Shown here piece by piece: positions 33,087 through 44,300 of a stretch of DNA of 64,000 bases. The position numbers and the translations under genes are program-made. This stretch comes from Bolinopsis microptera. Lineage: Eukaryota > Ctenophora > Tentaculata > Lobata > Bolinopsidae. The notes beneath the pieces are model-generated. The model had not been told where the DNA came from and did no database searches. It saw only the letters and a list, made by a program, of their open reading frames with translations. Within the stretch, counting starts at the first letter, position 1. The number at the start of each line of letters is the position of its first letter. The stretch spans positions 1,849,886 to 1,913,885 of the forward strand of contig NC_087081.1 of assembly GCF_026151205.1 (NCBI RefSeq), given 5' to 3'.

Positions 33087-34448
33087 GGGGGGGGGGGGCC
33101 AATGGGTATTTTTTTGTGAAACTTGATTTCGAGATAGCAATTGACCAACAAACTAAGACCAGTGACCGAACTTTTGAGGGGGTCCCGGACCCCAACCGCC
33201 AAACGGTGCGCGCATGGCAGCCACGCCCATATTTGGTCCAAATTAGGCCCAATTTAGCCAAATACCCTGAACATGCCCAAAACCAAGGTTTATGGTGCTC
33301 TACTTGTAGCTAGTGGTCCCCTGAACTCGTATATGAAATTTCATCAAGATTGGACAAAAAATGACTGAGTTATGAGCCAAAAACCATATGCCCATATTTG
33401 GGCATACGCACCAAATTTGGTAGATTTCGTCCCATAAATTGGTCAAATATCAATATTTTTGAATGAAACTTACTTTATATGAAAGGTAAGCCTAAACTAC
33501 ATATTATATGTAAGTTATAGCTTTATATCTGTTTAAATGTGGATACTAAGGCGAAAAAACCACAAAAAATGAACTAAATTGTCCATATCTCGGTTCGCGA
33601 TATTTGCGGAATTGATCTCATTAAAATTGTAACAACTCAATCAGTTTTCAAAATTTTTGCATGAAATTTTCGGAATCGACCCGAAATCGCATTTCCACCT
33701 TATTTTAAATACGGATTTTTGATTTAGGCCTCCAAAAAAATTTGGCGGCCAAATTCTGAATTTTTGTGAGATAATTTTGGAATTTGGCCGCCAAATTTTT
33801 TTGGAGGCCTAAATCAAAAATCCGTATTTAAAATAAGGTGGAAATGCAATTTCGAGTCGATTCCGAAAATTTCATGCAAAAATTTTGAAAACTGATTGAG
33901 TTGTTACAATTTTAATGAGATCAATTCCGCAAATATCGCGAACCGAGATATGGGCAATTTAGTTCATTTTTTGTGGTTTTTTCGCTTTAGTATCCACATT
34001 TAAACAGATATAAAGCTATAACTTACAGATAATATGTAGTTTAGGCTTACCTTTCATATAAAGTAAGTTTCATTCAAAAATATTGATATTTAACCAATTT
34101 ATGGGCCGAAGTCTACCAAATTTGGTGCGTATGCCCAAATATGGGCATATGGTTTTTGGCTCATAACTCAGTCATTTTTCGTCCAATCTTGAAGAAATTT
34201 CATATACGAGTTCAGGAGACCACTAGCTACAAGTAGAGTACCATAAACCTTGGTTTTGGGCATGTTCAGGGTATTTAGCTAAATTGGGCCTAATTTGGAC
34301 CAAATATGGGCGTGGCTGCCCTGCGCGCACCGTTTGGCGGTTGGGGTCCGGGACCCCCTCAAAAGTTCGGTCACTGGTCTTAGTTTGTTGGTCAACTACT
34401 ATCTCGAAATCAAGTTTCACAAAAAAATATCCATTGGCCCCCCCCCCC
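33087..34448. mobile_element. G-tract foldback element, copy 2, near-perfect 1.36-kb palindrome
   Basis: Two arms of about 670 bp (33087-33756 and 33780-34448) are near-identical inverted copies around a 23-base spacer. The outer ends are runs of 12 G and 11 C followed by GGCCAATGG and its complement. TTAA (33083-33086 and 34449-34452; possibly TTAAG) is duplicated at the target inside LINE ORF2. No transposase is encoded. Family member of 20330-21255. TTAA targeting suggests piggyBac-type mobilisation in trans; the terminal homopolymers are unusual for that group. Confidence 0.88.
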
Positions 34449-34452
34449 TTAA

Positions 34453-35911
34453 GCATGTCAAAGACGTCCAATTTGCTTCCATTTGTCTTCATATCTTTAA
34501 GCCTCTTGAAACGGGACCAGTTAATATTTTTGCCTCGATCGATGTCACTACATAGGTCCTCTATGAATGCAGACTTTTTAAGTTTTATGAGTTTCCGATA
34601 TGATCGTCGACTTTCATAGTAAGAGTCTCTGAGATTTTTATTCGTAGGATTTTTGCCGTAACTTTTGGACAGTTTGTTCAACTCCCGCTTGCCGTTTATA
34701 CAACTTACATCAAACCACGGAGCTTTGGGCTTCATCCTTTGTCTCCTTTTTCTTTTTCCGCTCACTATTTTCCTATCTGGCTTGTTCTTCGGACCCTTTG
34801 TCGAAAGAATAACATCGGCAATGTCTTGGAAGATAGATACGAGTTCTTCATTAAGACACAAAACTTGTTCTCTGTCTGTGCATTGGGTTTCCGCGATTCG
34901 GGTTATTTTCTGAACAAATTCTGGCGAATTCTGGATCGCATGAAACTGAAATTGAAGTTTCTCGTCCTCATTATCCCATTTGTATTTTTTAGGTGCGTCT
35001 TCTAGTGTTTCTAGTAGATCCTCTGCATCAACCAAGTTGTGTTTGTGCTTTATTTTGCAGATGCACGGCTTGTGGTCAGAAAATTTGTTAAGATTCTGCA
35101 CTTGGAATGACAGCAATGATTCAAACAATTCAGGTGTGACTGCCATATAGTCAACTACGCTGGCACCATTGTAGTTGACAGAGGTATATTCCCCAAAGAT
35201 GTCTCCCAGTGTATTACCATTTAGCAGCGATAGTCGATTACAAGCGAGGAAATCTAATAGTAGGTTACCCCTAGAGTTAAGTACTTGGTCCTTGCTTACT
35301 CTCCCGCTAGTCTTTGGATGGCTGGAGGGGATTTCATCTGGTTCAGAGTTAGGGTCGTCATCTTCAAAGTCGAAGTTAATGTTTCCAGTACGGGCATTTA
35401 GGTCACCCACCAGCAAGATCTTGCCAAGATCGGGATTCTGAGCTTTAAAGTCAAGGAGGTGCTCTAATGTTGTCATGTAAGGGGAGCCATCTCCAGCTTT
35501 GCGTTTTGACTTGTACGACGACTGCTCTGGTGAGTCGTAGACATTGATGATGGTGAACTTGTTTTCCATATCATTGGGATAGAAAGTAATAGCTTGGAAG
35601 TCAGGGCAATTTGTTTTGACTAGCTTTACTTGTTTTGAAATTGAGCGATGTACCCCAATGCAAATTCCACCCGATCGAGAGCCTTTTCTTGTGCTGTTGA
35701 AGCACTCATAGTTGGGGAGAAAAAACTCCTGTTTGGTTTCTTGCAGGCAAAAAACGCTGCTTTGTGTCAGGATGTTGACAAAGTCACTGTCTTCCATTTT
35801 TGGCCCTTCTTGGCTCATAACCGAGTCGTGGATGTTCCATGATAAAATTGGGAGGTTTTCGAGCATAGTGACCTTTTGTGCGATAGGAGGCAATCTGTGT
35901 GTTTTATTCAT
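34453..35911 (-). pseudogene. LINE ORF2, endonuclease part
   Basis: The 5' part of ORF2, starting at the ATG that overlaps the ORF1 stop. An APE-type endonuclease that would nick target DNA for reverse transcription. Motifs in order: ILSWNIHDS, CLQETKQ, GGICIGVHRS, ILLVGDLNARTG, VVDYMAVTPELF and FSDHKPC (the catalytic SDH). About 200 linker residues rich in Lys and Arg follow, up to KLDVFDML, where the foldback interrupts. The open frame runs about 75 more codons into foldback sequence before a stop at 34223, so the natural product would be an endonuclease with a foreign tail. Confidence 0.9.
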
Positions 35912-36899
35912 TTAGAGTCCGTTCCTTTGAGAGTGAGCTAGGGTTCGGTAGGTCAAGGCATCTATAGAAGCAATCTTTGAGCCTCAACCAGAGTAACCTC
36001 TTTCCGTTCTCGTTAATAGAGAGGTCTCTATTTTGGGAGTTGGTTAGTCTTGTAACGAATCCTCCAAGACGTTCGTTACAAGAGCAGTATATTCTGTCTG
36101 CAAAGTTTCCTCGCCTTCTTAAGTACGAGACAAAGTTCGAAACTTCTTTGTTAACGTATAATATGTCTTCATTTATGTCCGGTAGTCCTGGTATTGGGAT
36201 CATCAGCGAAATGCATACTTTAGCTGATGTAGATTCCAATAGATCATATACAAGTTTTTTGTAATTTGCAATGAGGTCTTTTGGGGTGGTTTTGTTTTTA
36301 TACAAATCTTCCAGTCCAGCGTGAATATAAATAAGATCTGATTTTAGATTACGCGCCTTAGAGATTAGCCCACCTCGACTGAGAATACTACTGATGGACT
36401 TTACTTTATGTCGATCAATGTAGAAAGCTGATGTGAACTTTGAACTCGCAAAGTCTTCGAAAAAATGATCATGCACTATTAAACATTTTCGTTTGTTATT
36501 AGGTGGGGTTTTCTCTTTTCTGCGCTTTTCAATCAGTGTCCAACCCAATCCAACATCGTTCTCTGATATGAGTGGATCAGAGGTTTCTGTTTCACTTACA
36601 GGAATCTCAGGAACATGTGTTGTTGCACATGGCATTGGGATCGTTTTGATAGTGGCATCGGTTACTTCTGGGTTTGGCATTTGAGTCTCAGTAGATGCAG
36701 GTTTATTGACATGCTGGTACGGTCCCGGGTCATAGTTGATGGGGAAATTTAATGAATCTGCCCGACTATGTTTGCTCGCAATGACGGGTATAGATTTAGG
36801 TGGAGAGTTGGGGATAAACTCATGCTCTGTTACAACCTCGACGTGATCTGATACGTCGATTTTATCTGAGTTTATCACAACCCCAAGGGCCATTTCCAC
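35904..36899 (-). CDS. LINE ORF1 with SGNH/esterase-like domain
   Basis: A 331-residue ORF1. The first 150 residues are low in recognisable structure. The C-terminal half has the layout of an SGNH (GDSL-like) hydrolase, as found in ORF1 of several CR1/L2-type LINEs: KCLIVHDHFFEDF in the place of block I, DLIYIHAGLEDLYK resembling the G-N block, then KVCISLMIPIPGLPDI, and a final DLSINENGKRLL where the D..H block is expected. The usual block I GDS serine and the final His are not visible, so it may have lost catalysis and act in RNA or membrane binding; this is inference. Its stop overlaps the ORF2 start by eight bases (ATGAATAA), suggesting coupled reinitiation. Confidence 0.75.
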   Translation of the reverse strand: MEMALGVVINSDKIDVSDHVEVVTEHEFIPNSPPKSIPVIASKHSRADSLNFPINYDPGPYQHVNKPASTETQMPNPEVTDATIKTIPMPCATTHVPEIPVSETETSDPLISENDVGLGWTLIEKRRKEKTPPNNKRKCLIVHDHFFEDFASSKFTSAFYIDRHKVKSISSILSRGGLISKARNLKSDLIYIHAGLEDLYKNKTTPKDLIANYKKLVYDLLESTSAKVCISLMIPIPGLPDINEDILYVNKEVSNFVSYLRRRGNFADRIYCSCNERLGGFVTRLTNSQNRDLSINENGKRLLWLRLKDCFYRCLDLPNPSSLSKERTLNE

Positions 36900-36929
36900 T
36901 GATGAATCTTCGGTCTCATGGTGGGGAAA

Positions 36930-38105
36930 AGTTCAGTTAAATTATTAAGTATTTTGAATCTCACTCTTAAGATTTACAGAGTTCATTGTATATATTGAAT
37001 ACTTTATGACTTTTGGGTAAATTTAATTTTTTATATCTGGTCAGACATTACCATTGTAATTTGACTTTTGAATCGTTTAATCCGTTTAATCCGTTTAATC
37101 CGTTTATGAGAGAAGTATTAGGATGGGAATTTAGTTCGGCTAAGTTATAGTGCTCAGTGCTCACGTGATGCCCATATAAGGAGTGTCAATTTGGTTTTGT
37201 TTAAAGTGCACGGATGAATTGTGGGTTTGTAACCGATAACAAATATTTACGTTAACGGATGAATATTAAATTATAATGTCCTCTTACCTTCCTTATACTC
37301 GGATATCAACGTGTGAACAATTTAATTAATCTAGCTGAATGCTAATTATCAAAAAATGAAATGAATGCATTGAAAAAGCTTCACACTAAAAAACCTAACA
37401 CCAACTGTAGATATTCGGGTCCCCTAATAAGAGACTGCCAGTTCCAAAATTAAATCTTATTAACTGGCTATCAAGTGGCTGCTGATCATCTATTAAAACG
37501 GGTTGTTATAAAGTTATAAACCGGTTGCTAACCGGTTGTTTACCGGTTATTGATTGGTTATTATTCTGCTTTTAACCGGTAATTAATTGGGTATTAATTG
37601 GCTATTAACCGGCTATTCGCCTTTAACTAATTAGCAGTTAACTGTCTATTAATCGGTTATTAACTGGTTATTAACTGGCTATTAACCAGCCATTAGGCGG
37701 TTATCAACAGTCTACTGTACACTCTTACAAAAAATGTCACCGTCAGAAACGATGAAGGTATGTTGATTAGCAAATTAACAAAATCTTTTCTCCTGACATT
37801 ATAGCTCCACCTGTTGCAGTCATCATTTTGCCGCCGAATGAGCCACCAAACATTATCAGTATTAGTAGAAAATGTAAAAGAATTACCAATGATTTGTGTT
37901 TGGTATATTTAATTCACTATTAAGCTATCATACCACAATATAACATTATAACCAAGATTCATATAGCGTTTCAGTGCAACGTGCTGTATTAATTGTAACT
38001 TGCTGTATCCACCACGCCACCATCATGGCGTATTATTTACTTTTAACTTAGGAGAAACAGTGAACGGTACCTGATTCCTTTCTTTCCAAATTGCGAGGTA
38101 TGTTG
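36930..38105. other. no gene; degenerate short repeats
   Basis: AATCCGTTT triplets lie near 37080. At 37500-37700 there is a run of degenerate ACCGGTTATTAACTGGCTAT-like units. The block ATGAATGCATTGAAAAA with CTTCACACTAAAAAAC at 37360 recurs at 38335. Confidence 0.6.
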
Positions 38106-38231
38106 TTTAATTAGAGCTCGATGATTGTTTATGGTTTGTAAGATTGATCTAGTGATATGATTGATTTATAAATCAATCATATCACTAGATCAATCTTACA
38201 AACCATAAACAATCATCGAGCTCTAATTAAA
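38106..38231. repeat. perfect palindrome, 63-bp arms, no spacer
   Basis: The centre lies between 38168 and 38169 (TTGATTTA/TAAATCAA). The arms match exactly out to TTTAATTAGAGCTC, after which a 2-3-base difference starts. No ORF or known terminal motif. Confidence 0.93.
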
Positions 38232-38870
38232 CATACCATAACAAGAAAAAAGAATACATTGTAGTAAAAACTCCCCCGCCAATATTCAGCTTCACTTGAA
38301 AATTCGGCGGTAATATCGAGTATCAAAACATGAAATGAATGCATTGAAAAAACTTCACACTAAAAAACTTCACATCAGGAGGGTCAGAAGACCGGCGATT
38401 CTAATTGAAGAGTCCTACTCGGATATCAACCATATCAATGTGTTACAGTAAAACTGCATACCATAACAAGAAAAAGAATGCATTGTAGTAAAACGTCTCA
38501 CGCCAATCGTCAGATTCACGTCTCTTGTATTTTAACTTTTAAGATCTGCAGTTTTTAAACCCTCATAGTATCTGCACAGTCTGTTAAGTATAACTTGCGT
38601 TATTTCATTATCAAGAGCGCTTTGCCTGGGGTTATTTAAAAGAAATTTAGACCGTATAATTTGTTCAACTCACCTCGACTTGTATTAAAGTAAACACTTT
38701 AATTTGAAACGGTTTTTCGACCAGTAACTGTACCTCATGAACAGCAGGTAATATTTGGGGCTAAAATATATGGGGAACACGAAACGAAATATGTCCTTTA
38801 CAAGTAACACTAACAAGTATAATTAACAACTGCTCAGATCTTCATTTCCGTACCTTCAATTTCCACGTTC

Positions 38871-39090
38871 AGTCTCTATTTTTAGTTTACGATTCAGTCT
38901 CTATTTTTAGTTTACGATTTAGTCTCTATTTTTAGTTTACGATTTAGTCCCTATTTTTAGTTTACGATGCAGTCTCTATTTTTAGTTTACGATCCAGTCT
39001 CTATTTTTAGTTTACGATTCAATCTCTATTTTTAGTTTACTATTCAGTCTCTATTTTTAGTTTACAATTCAGTCTGTATTTTTAGTGATC
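38871..39090 (+). repeat. ~25-bp minisatellite, about nine copies
   Basis: Unit CAGTCTCTATTTTTAGTTTA followed by CGATT. Confidence 0.93.
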
Positions 39091-39099
39091 CGCTCCCCG

Positions 39100-39970
39100 G
39101 TACAAAGTTAGGTTGTTTTCGTAAAGTTTGGACTGCTCACATGATGACAAGGTTTATTTTACGCTTATAATTTAGGCTTTGGGATTTAAGGTCATGAGGA
39201 ATCTGAGTGAGACGCCTCAGCTGTTGATAAAACACTATTTCTCTCGGGATTGATGATACTTTGAGGAGATTATTGACTTGAACACCGAAGGACGTAAAAA
39301 GCGTTAAATTGGTTTGCGTAATGAAATGGTACAAAATGGTAACTAAAATGAAATTGGTATATACAATCAAAAAGGTAATGGTACCATAAAAGTGGTAAAA
39401 CTAAGAGTAAAAACATCGATACATTTTTCCTCCGCTGCCTCTGCTTCTTCTTATCTCCTCTTATCTCTACGTCCCCATTCTTGGTCCTTCCATACTCATC
39501 ATCCCTCCATGTTATCACAAGTGTGACAATTTCCACCAGTCCACAACTGTATTATAAAGTTATAAGTGTTTAACGTTAACCAGCATTACGGTCTGTTATT
39601 AATAAGTTACCTTGAAAATAATTTACTACAATAATTATTCTGGATGTCTGCAATGAGATAATGTGTCTAAGTTCCACGTACACCTTTTGATGTGGCACTG
39701 CAACTGCTATAAAAAATAAAATAACTACCTTATGAGACACATTTAATATTTATGTTTGACATAATTCCGGTGACCTAAATGATTTGGGAACGAAAATATG
39801 GGGATGTTTTTCTGAAAACCGCCGAATTTCGCACCCCAAATTAAATAATGGTATTTGTGGATTTTTTCATTACCTCGTTCTACAAAAATGAAACCCAATA
39901 TTTGAGAAAGTTAATAAAATAAAATATAAAATTTGAAAAATTACAAATCAATTTCTTCATCTAATGGATC
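39100..39970. other. no gene recognised
   Basis: AT-rich. Short minus-strand ORFs at 39137-39536 have no motif support. Confidence 0.5.
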
Positions 39971-39978
39971 AGGTACGT

Positions 39979-40262
39979 TTACTGGTTAGGTACGTTTCTC
40001 TCTCCAGTGTATAAGTCCCAGGTGTAGGTTTCTCTGATAAGCTGTTTCATCTTGTAAACAATTTCTCCGGCGCCTTTGAAAGTTAGTTTTAACTTGATTT
40101 CTAATCCTCCAAACGGAATAGGAGACCGACGGTTTCTTGTATCTTCCACTACTCCCGAAATTTCACCGCCGTGGCCAATAAAGTAGTGACAGAGCTTGGT
40201 TACTTCTAATGGAACGTGTCCAAATCATTTTGAAAGCAATTCATCATCGAATAGTAGTGTTC
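39979..40262 (-). pseudogene. HIRAN-like 'GHVP' domain fragment
   Basis: Minus-strand reading in a GC-richer patch: LLFDDELLSK, an in-frame TGA, FGHVPLEVTKLCHYFIGHGG, EISGVVEDTRNRRSP, FGGLEIKLKLTFKG, ending ...NVPNQ and a stop at 39979. The pattern VGH(V/L)P..IS..C.(F)..GG.I...V...R..S...GGLE..C.LTF belongs to a HIRAN-like domain that I recall as abundant in invertebrate repeat-associated proteins. The in-frame TGA and lack of an ATG point to a relic. The assignment is by memory of the pattern, so moderate confidence. Confidence 0.45.
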
Positions 40263-40534
40263 ATTTGTTTGATGAATCATATTTATAACTTACCATATTG
40301 ATAGTAAATCGATTAAGTCATGATTAAGGAAAATACGTGAAAAATAATCTGGGGAAAATAATGACGGTGGCCTAAATTTTGGTATTCCAAAAATAAGGTG
40401 TTTTTTTTTCGAAAAACCATCGACTTTCGTACCATTTAAATATGTTTCGTAAGGTAACTTATACAATTGATAAGACATCGAATATTACGATTTAAATAAT
40501 ATCATTGGTGTCTGTATTACATAAAATAGACGCC

Positions 40535-41582
40535 ATAGTACAGTACTTCACGGTACAGTACTTCACGGTACAGTACTTCACGGTACAGTACTTCTCGGTA
40601 CAGTACTTCACGGTACAGTACTTCACGGTACAGTACTTCACGGTACAGTACTTCACGGTACAGTACTTCACGGTACAGTACTTCACGGTACAGTTCTTCA
40701 CGGTACAGTACTTCACGGTACAGTACTTCACGGTACAGTACTTCACAGTACAGTACTTCACGGTACAGTACTTCACGGTACAGTACTTCACGGTACAGTA
40801 CTTCACGGTACAGTACTTCACGGTACAGTACTTCACAGTACAGTACTTCACAGTACAGTACTTCACGGTACAGTACTTCACGGTACAGTACTTCACAGTA
40901 CAGTACTCACAGTACAGTACTTCACAGTACAGTACTTCACGGTACAGTACTCACAGTACAGTACTTCACGGTACAGTACTTCACGGTACAGTATTTCACG
41001 GTACAGTACTTCACGGTACAGTACTTCACGGTACAGTACTTCACGGTACAGTACTTCACGGTGCAGTACTTCACGGTACAGTACTTCACGGTACAGTACT
41101 TCACGGTACAGTACTTCACGGTACAGTTCTTCACGGTACAGTACTTCACGGTACAGTACTTCACGGTACAGTACTTCACGGTACAGTACTTCACGGTACA
41201 GTACTTCACGGTACAGTACTTCACGGTACAGTACTTCACGGTACAGTACTTCACGGTACAGTACTTCACGGTACAGTACTTCACGGTACAGTACTTCACG
41301 GTACAGTACTTCACGGTACAGTACTTCACGGTACAGTACTTCACGGTACAGTACTTCACGGTACAGTACTTCACGGTACAGTACTTCACGGTACAGTACT
41401 TCACGGTACAGTACTTCACGGTACAGTACTTCACGGTACAGTACTTCACGGTACAGTACTTCACGGTACAGTACTTCACGGTACAGTACTTCACGGTACA
41501 GTACTTCACAGTACAGTACTTCACAGTACAGTACTTCACGGTACAGTACTTCACGGTACAGTACTTCACAGTACAGTACAGA
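40535..41582 (+). repeat. 15-bp minisatellite rich in GTAC, about 70 copies
   Basis: Unit CAGTACTTCACGGTA, with CACAGTA variants and two single-codon-shortened units near 40900-40960. Because the unit length is a multiple of three and carries no stop in several frames, long ORFs appear on both strands (YCTVK, YFTVQ and HGTVL repeats). These are not genes on present evidence. Confidence 0.97.
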
Positions 41583-41599
41583 ACTTCACATTGATACTC

Positions 41600-42485
41600 C
41601 GCCTCCCCCACTATTACCTATAGACATATACTAAATACTTGGTGTATACACTTGAATTGCTTGCTTTATACCCATCACAACCTCACTAGTCACTACTTGT
41701 CAAACATTTACATTACTTATAACATGTCCTGAACAGAGAACACGTGACCTGAACACGTGTCCTAAACACGTGACCTGAACACCATTGTTTAAGATTTTGA
41801 GCGGGATTATTTAAACGAAATTTTTGTTTAGCAGGAGATTTCAAAGTACATGACGTGTAAATCGTCTGTTTAATTGCTTAAGATTGTTCATGTTAACTAC
41901 CAATGTGTTTCAGTAGGAAGCATAATACTGTTGTATTGCTCCTTTTTAATATACAGTATTATAGCTAAATGTGTAGTGAATGTATAGAGTAATGTTTTCT
42001 TTGTTCAGCTTATACTTATAGCGTTCTACACGCAGGCTTGTTCTGTGTTTCAGTTTGTTGTGAGCACGTTTTGTGTTTGTGGAAGTTAGTTTTAGCTTTT
42101 TTTTATGGTCGCACGTTTTGCCATAACCCAATTACAAATGACTGAATTATGTCTAGTGTTGCCATGACTTAGGAATGATGGGGGCCAGAGTAACCAGTAA
42201 CAGTCGACAGTACATATTGTGTTCTAACAAACGGATGTTACTGGTGCAGTGGAGTGCCCGAGCTTTGCAAGAGGTTCCAATGTTATTAAGCAGTTTGAAA
42301 ATTAAACGATCAATTCGCCACTTTTATCTTTTTATTGAATGAATCTGCAGTATTCGTGATTGTTTTTGTAACTATAAAAGCTTCGTCAAAACTGATATAC
42401 TGCATGGTAGTATCTACTTATAAATATTTTACACACGTACAATACGTTTGCAGCAGTGCAGTCGAAAGCCTTATAATAATACAAT
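41600..42485. other. no gene; short CACGTG repeat
   Basis: Near 41738-41785, three units of ACACGTGACCTGA-like sequence place CACGTG at regular spacing. Nothing else was recognised. Confidence 0.5.
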
Positions 42486-42527
42486 CAATACCCCGATTTA
42501 CCGAGGAGTTTAGGAGAAAGGAAAAAG

Positions 42528-42770
42528 CCGCGGTAAATCGGGGTTTGCGGTAAATCGGGGTTTGCGGTAAATCTGAGTTTGCGGTAAATCGGGGTTTGCG
42601 GTAAATCGGGGTTTGCAATAAATTGGGGTTTGCGGTAAATTGGGGTTTGCGGTAAATCGGAGTTTACGGTAAATCGGGGTTTACGATAAATCGGGGGTTT
42701 GCGGTAAATCGGGGTTTGCGGTAAATCGGGGTTTGCGGTAAATCGGGGTTTGCGGTAAATCGGGGTTTTG
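42528..42770 (+). repeat. 17-bp minisatellite, about 14 copies
   Basis: Unit GCGGTAAATCGGGGTTT with scattered changes. The plus strand carries GGGG once per unit. Confidence 0.95.
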
Positions 42771-42779
42771 AATGTTTAC

Positions 42780-43365
42780 ATTATGTATGTTAATTGTTAA
42801 GTCCTGTTTATGGGAAGGGTTTAACAATCACCCAAAACCAAGTCTACCTCAAATAACGTTTACTATATCGTGAACAGATCACAAGAAGTACTAGGCTATA
42901 ATATAATCCTCACTATAGTAGTAAACCCGCGATGGGGTGGCATGTAATAAAAATATTACAATCATTTATTATTATATCAATGTATCATTAAATATTTCAA
43001 AAATATCAATAACGTATGGTTGATCCTTCACACTTGGTAAAATATATAAAAATAAAGTTAATCTACACTAAAGAATAAATAATCTATATTGTATAAATCA
43101 ACAATATTAACTCCCCATCTTCATGTAGTCATTTATCAAAGCGGTAGAAATCCAAGTAATTTTAGTACGCGGTGCGCAAGGAATTTCGTTTTTTTTTAAA
43201 TGTGTAGGCAAGATAAGCCTAAGTGTGGCAGTGAAAATTGAAAAAATAAGTTGCAGAATAAATTGCAGTGACTGACTGTCAAATGCATTATCGCAGTTCA
43301 TTTATTTGACTGCACAGTGCACTAACGTTTAGGATTCTTACAGCTGTTATATTTTGCTAATATTT
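42780..43365. other. no gene recognised
   Basis: AT-rich stretch downstream of the LINE fragment that follows on the minus strand. Confidence 0.5.
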
Positions 43366-43368
43366 TGT

Positions 43369-44300
43369 TTAAAAGCTGTAAAGGACAAAGTTCTTGTCCG
43401 TCCACGAAAGGTTTTCTAGGTCAAGTTTTTGTTTGTCCAGTAAGTAACGTACAATGTTGTCCTTGTATGAATTAATAAACTTATCTTGTAACTTAGGTAC
43501 GTTGAAGGGAAGGATTTTGTTTATTTCGTTTATCGTGTTGTTATATAATCGTGGTCCTACGTTAGAGATGCTATAATCGGTGATCCGTAATCTGTTGAAC
43601 TTAATTTCAAAATACTTTGGATTTCTCCTTTCCGTTTGTCTAAGCGGTGATTTTTCAAATATACTACAGATACTCGATGGTGCTACTCCCATATAAACCT
43701 TGTGCATCAAAGTTAGACAGCTTTTAGCAATGAGATTAGGAAGAGCCAAAATTCCTATTTTGTTGAAGATGGATTTTGTGTGAGATGGTAGTTTACGTTT
43801 TTCTTTGTCGTAAAAATAGTTATGATATTCTGAATCAGTGGCGCGAATAGCTTTCTTTTGAGCAGAGAATAAAGACTGAATGGAATTTAAAGATTTAGTA
43901 CCCCAAACAGTAGCGCAGTAATACAGGTGAGATTGAATTAAACTATTGTATAGCATTTTTTGAGCTTTATTCGGAATGGAACTTTTAAGTTTCATCATTA
44001 CGCCTGCATTTCTGGATATTTTAGTCTTTAACTGTTTAATGTGCTGGCTCCAGCTAAGTTTTGAGTCAATAATGACACCTAAAAATCGTTCATGTTCACT
44101 TTTCACTAGTCGCTGTCCTTCTATACTAATATTTATATCCTCTGGTAATCTGTTAGTGAATATCATGTATTTAGTTTTTCCTACATTAAGTTTAAGACCG
44201 TTGTTTTTAACCCATGTCTGTACAGTATTTAATAAACTGTGAGAAGAGGGTAAAGTCCGTGTTCGCAGGAGACTGATTTCCGTTTCATTTACAATGCCGG
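43369..44300 (-). pseudogene. LINE reverse-transcriptase C-terminal fragment
   Basis: The minus-strand reading is open from about 44300 to a stop at 43369. Upstream of the first ATG, the frame already reads TWVKNNGLKLNVGKTKYMIF, the conserved segment after the RT catalytic site. It continues with FLGVIIDSKLSWSQHIKQLK, LYNSLIQSHLYYCATVWG and SAQKKAIRA, the standard thumb-region order of CR1/jockey-like LINEs. The C-terminal tail, RRNPKYFEIKFNRLRITDYS and VGPRLYNN, is also characteristic. The EN domain and catalytic YADD are missing. The open frame suggests a recent 5'-truncated insertion. A different family from the LINE at 30910-36899. Confidence 0.85.

Larger units (their letters stand above)
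30910..36899 (-). mobile_element. two-ORF non-LTR retrotransposon (LINE), split by a foldback insertion
   Basis: Minus-strand LINE with ORF1 (35904-36899) and an endonuclease-RT ORF2 (35911 down to 30910), interrupted at 33087-34452. The interruption, including the duplicated TTAA, is 1366 bp. Subtracting it puts both ORF2 halves in one frame of about 1,211 codons, so ORF2 was open when the foldback arrived. The SGNH-like ORF1 and APE-type endonuclease suggest a CR1/L2-type relative, but the clade is not assigned. Exact 5' and 3' ends were not determined. Confidence 0.9.

Noticed and set aside
32300-33313. Plus-strand ORFs opposite the LINE
   Set aside because: Antisense shadows of ORF2 and of the foldback arm.
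40492-41623. ORFs of repeated YCTVK, YFTVQ and HGTVL
   Set aside because: Products of a 15-bp repeat that lacks stops; no flanking coding sequence.
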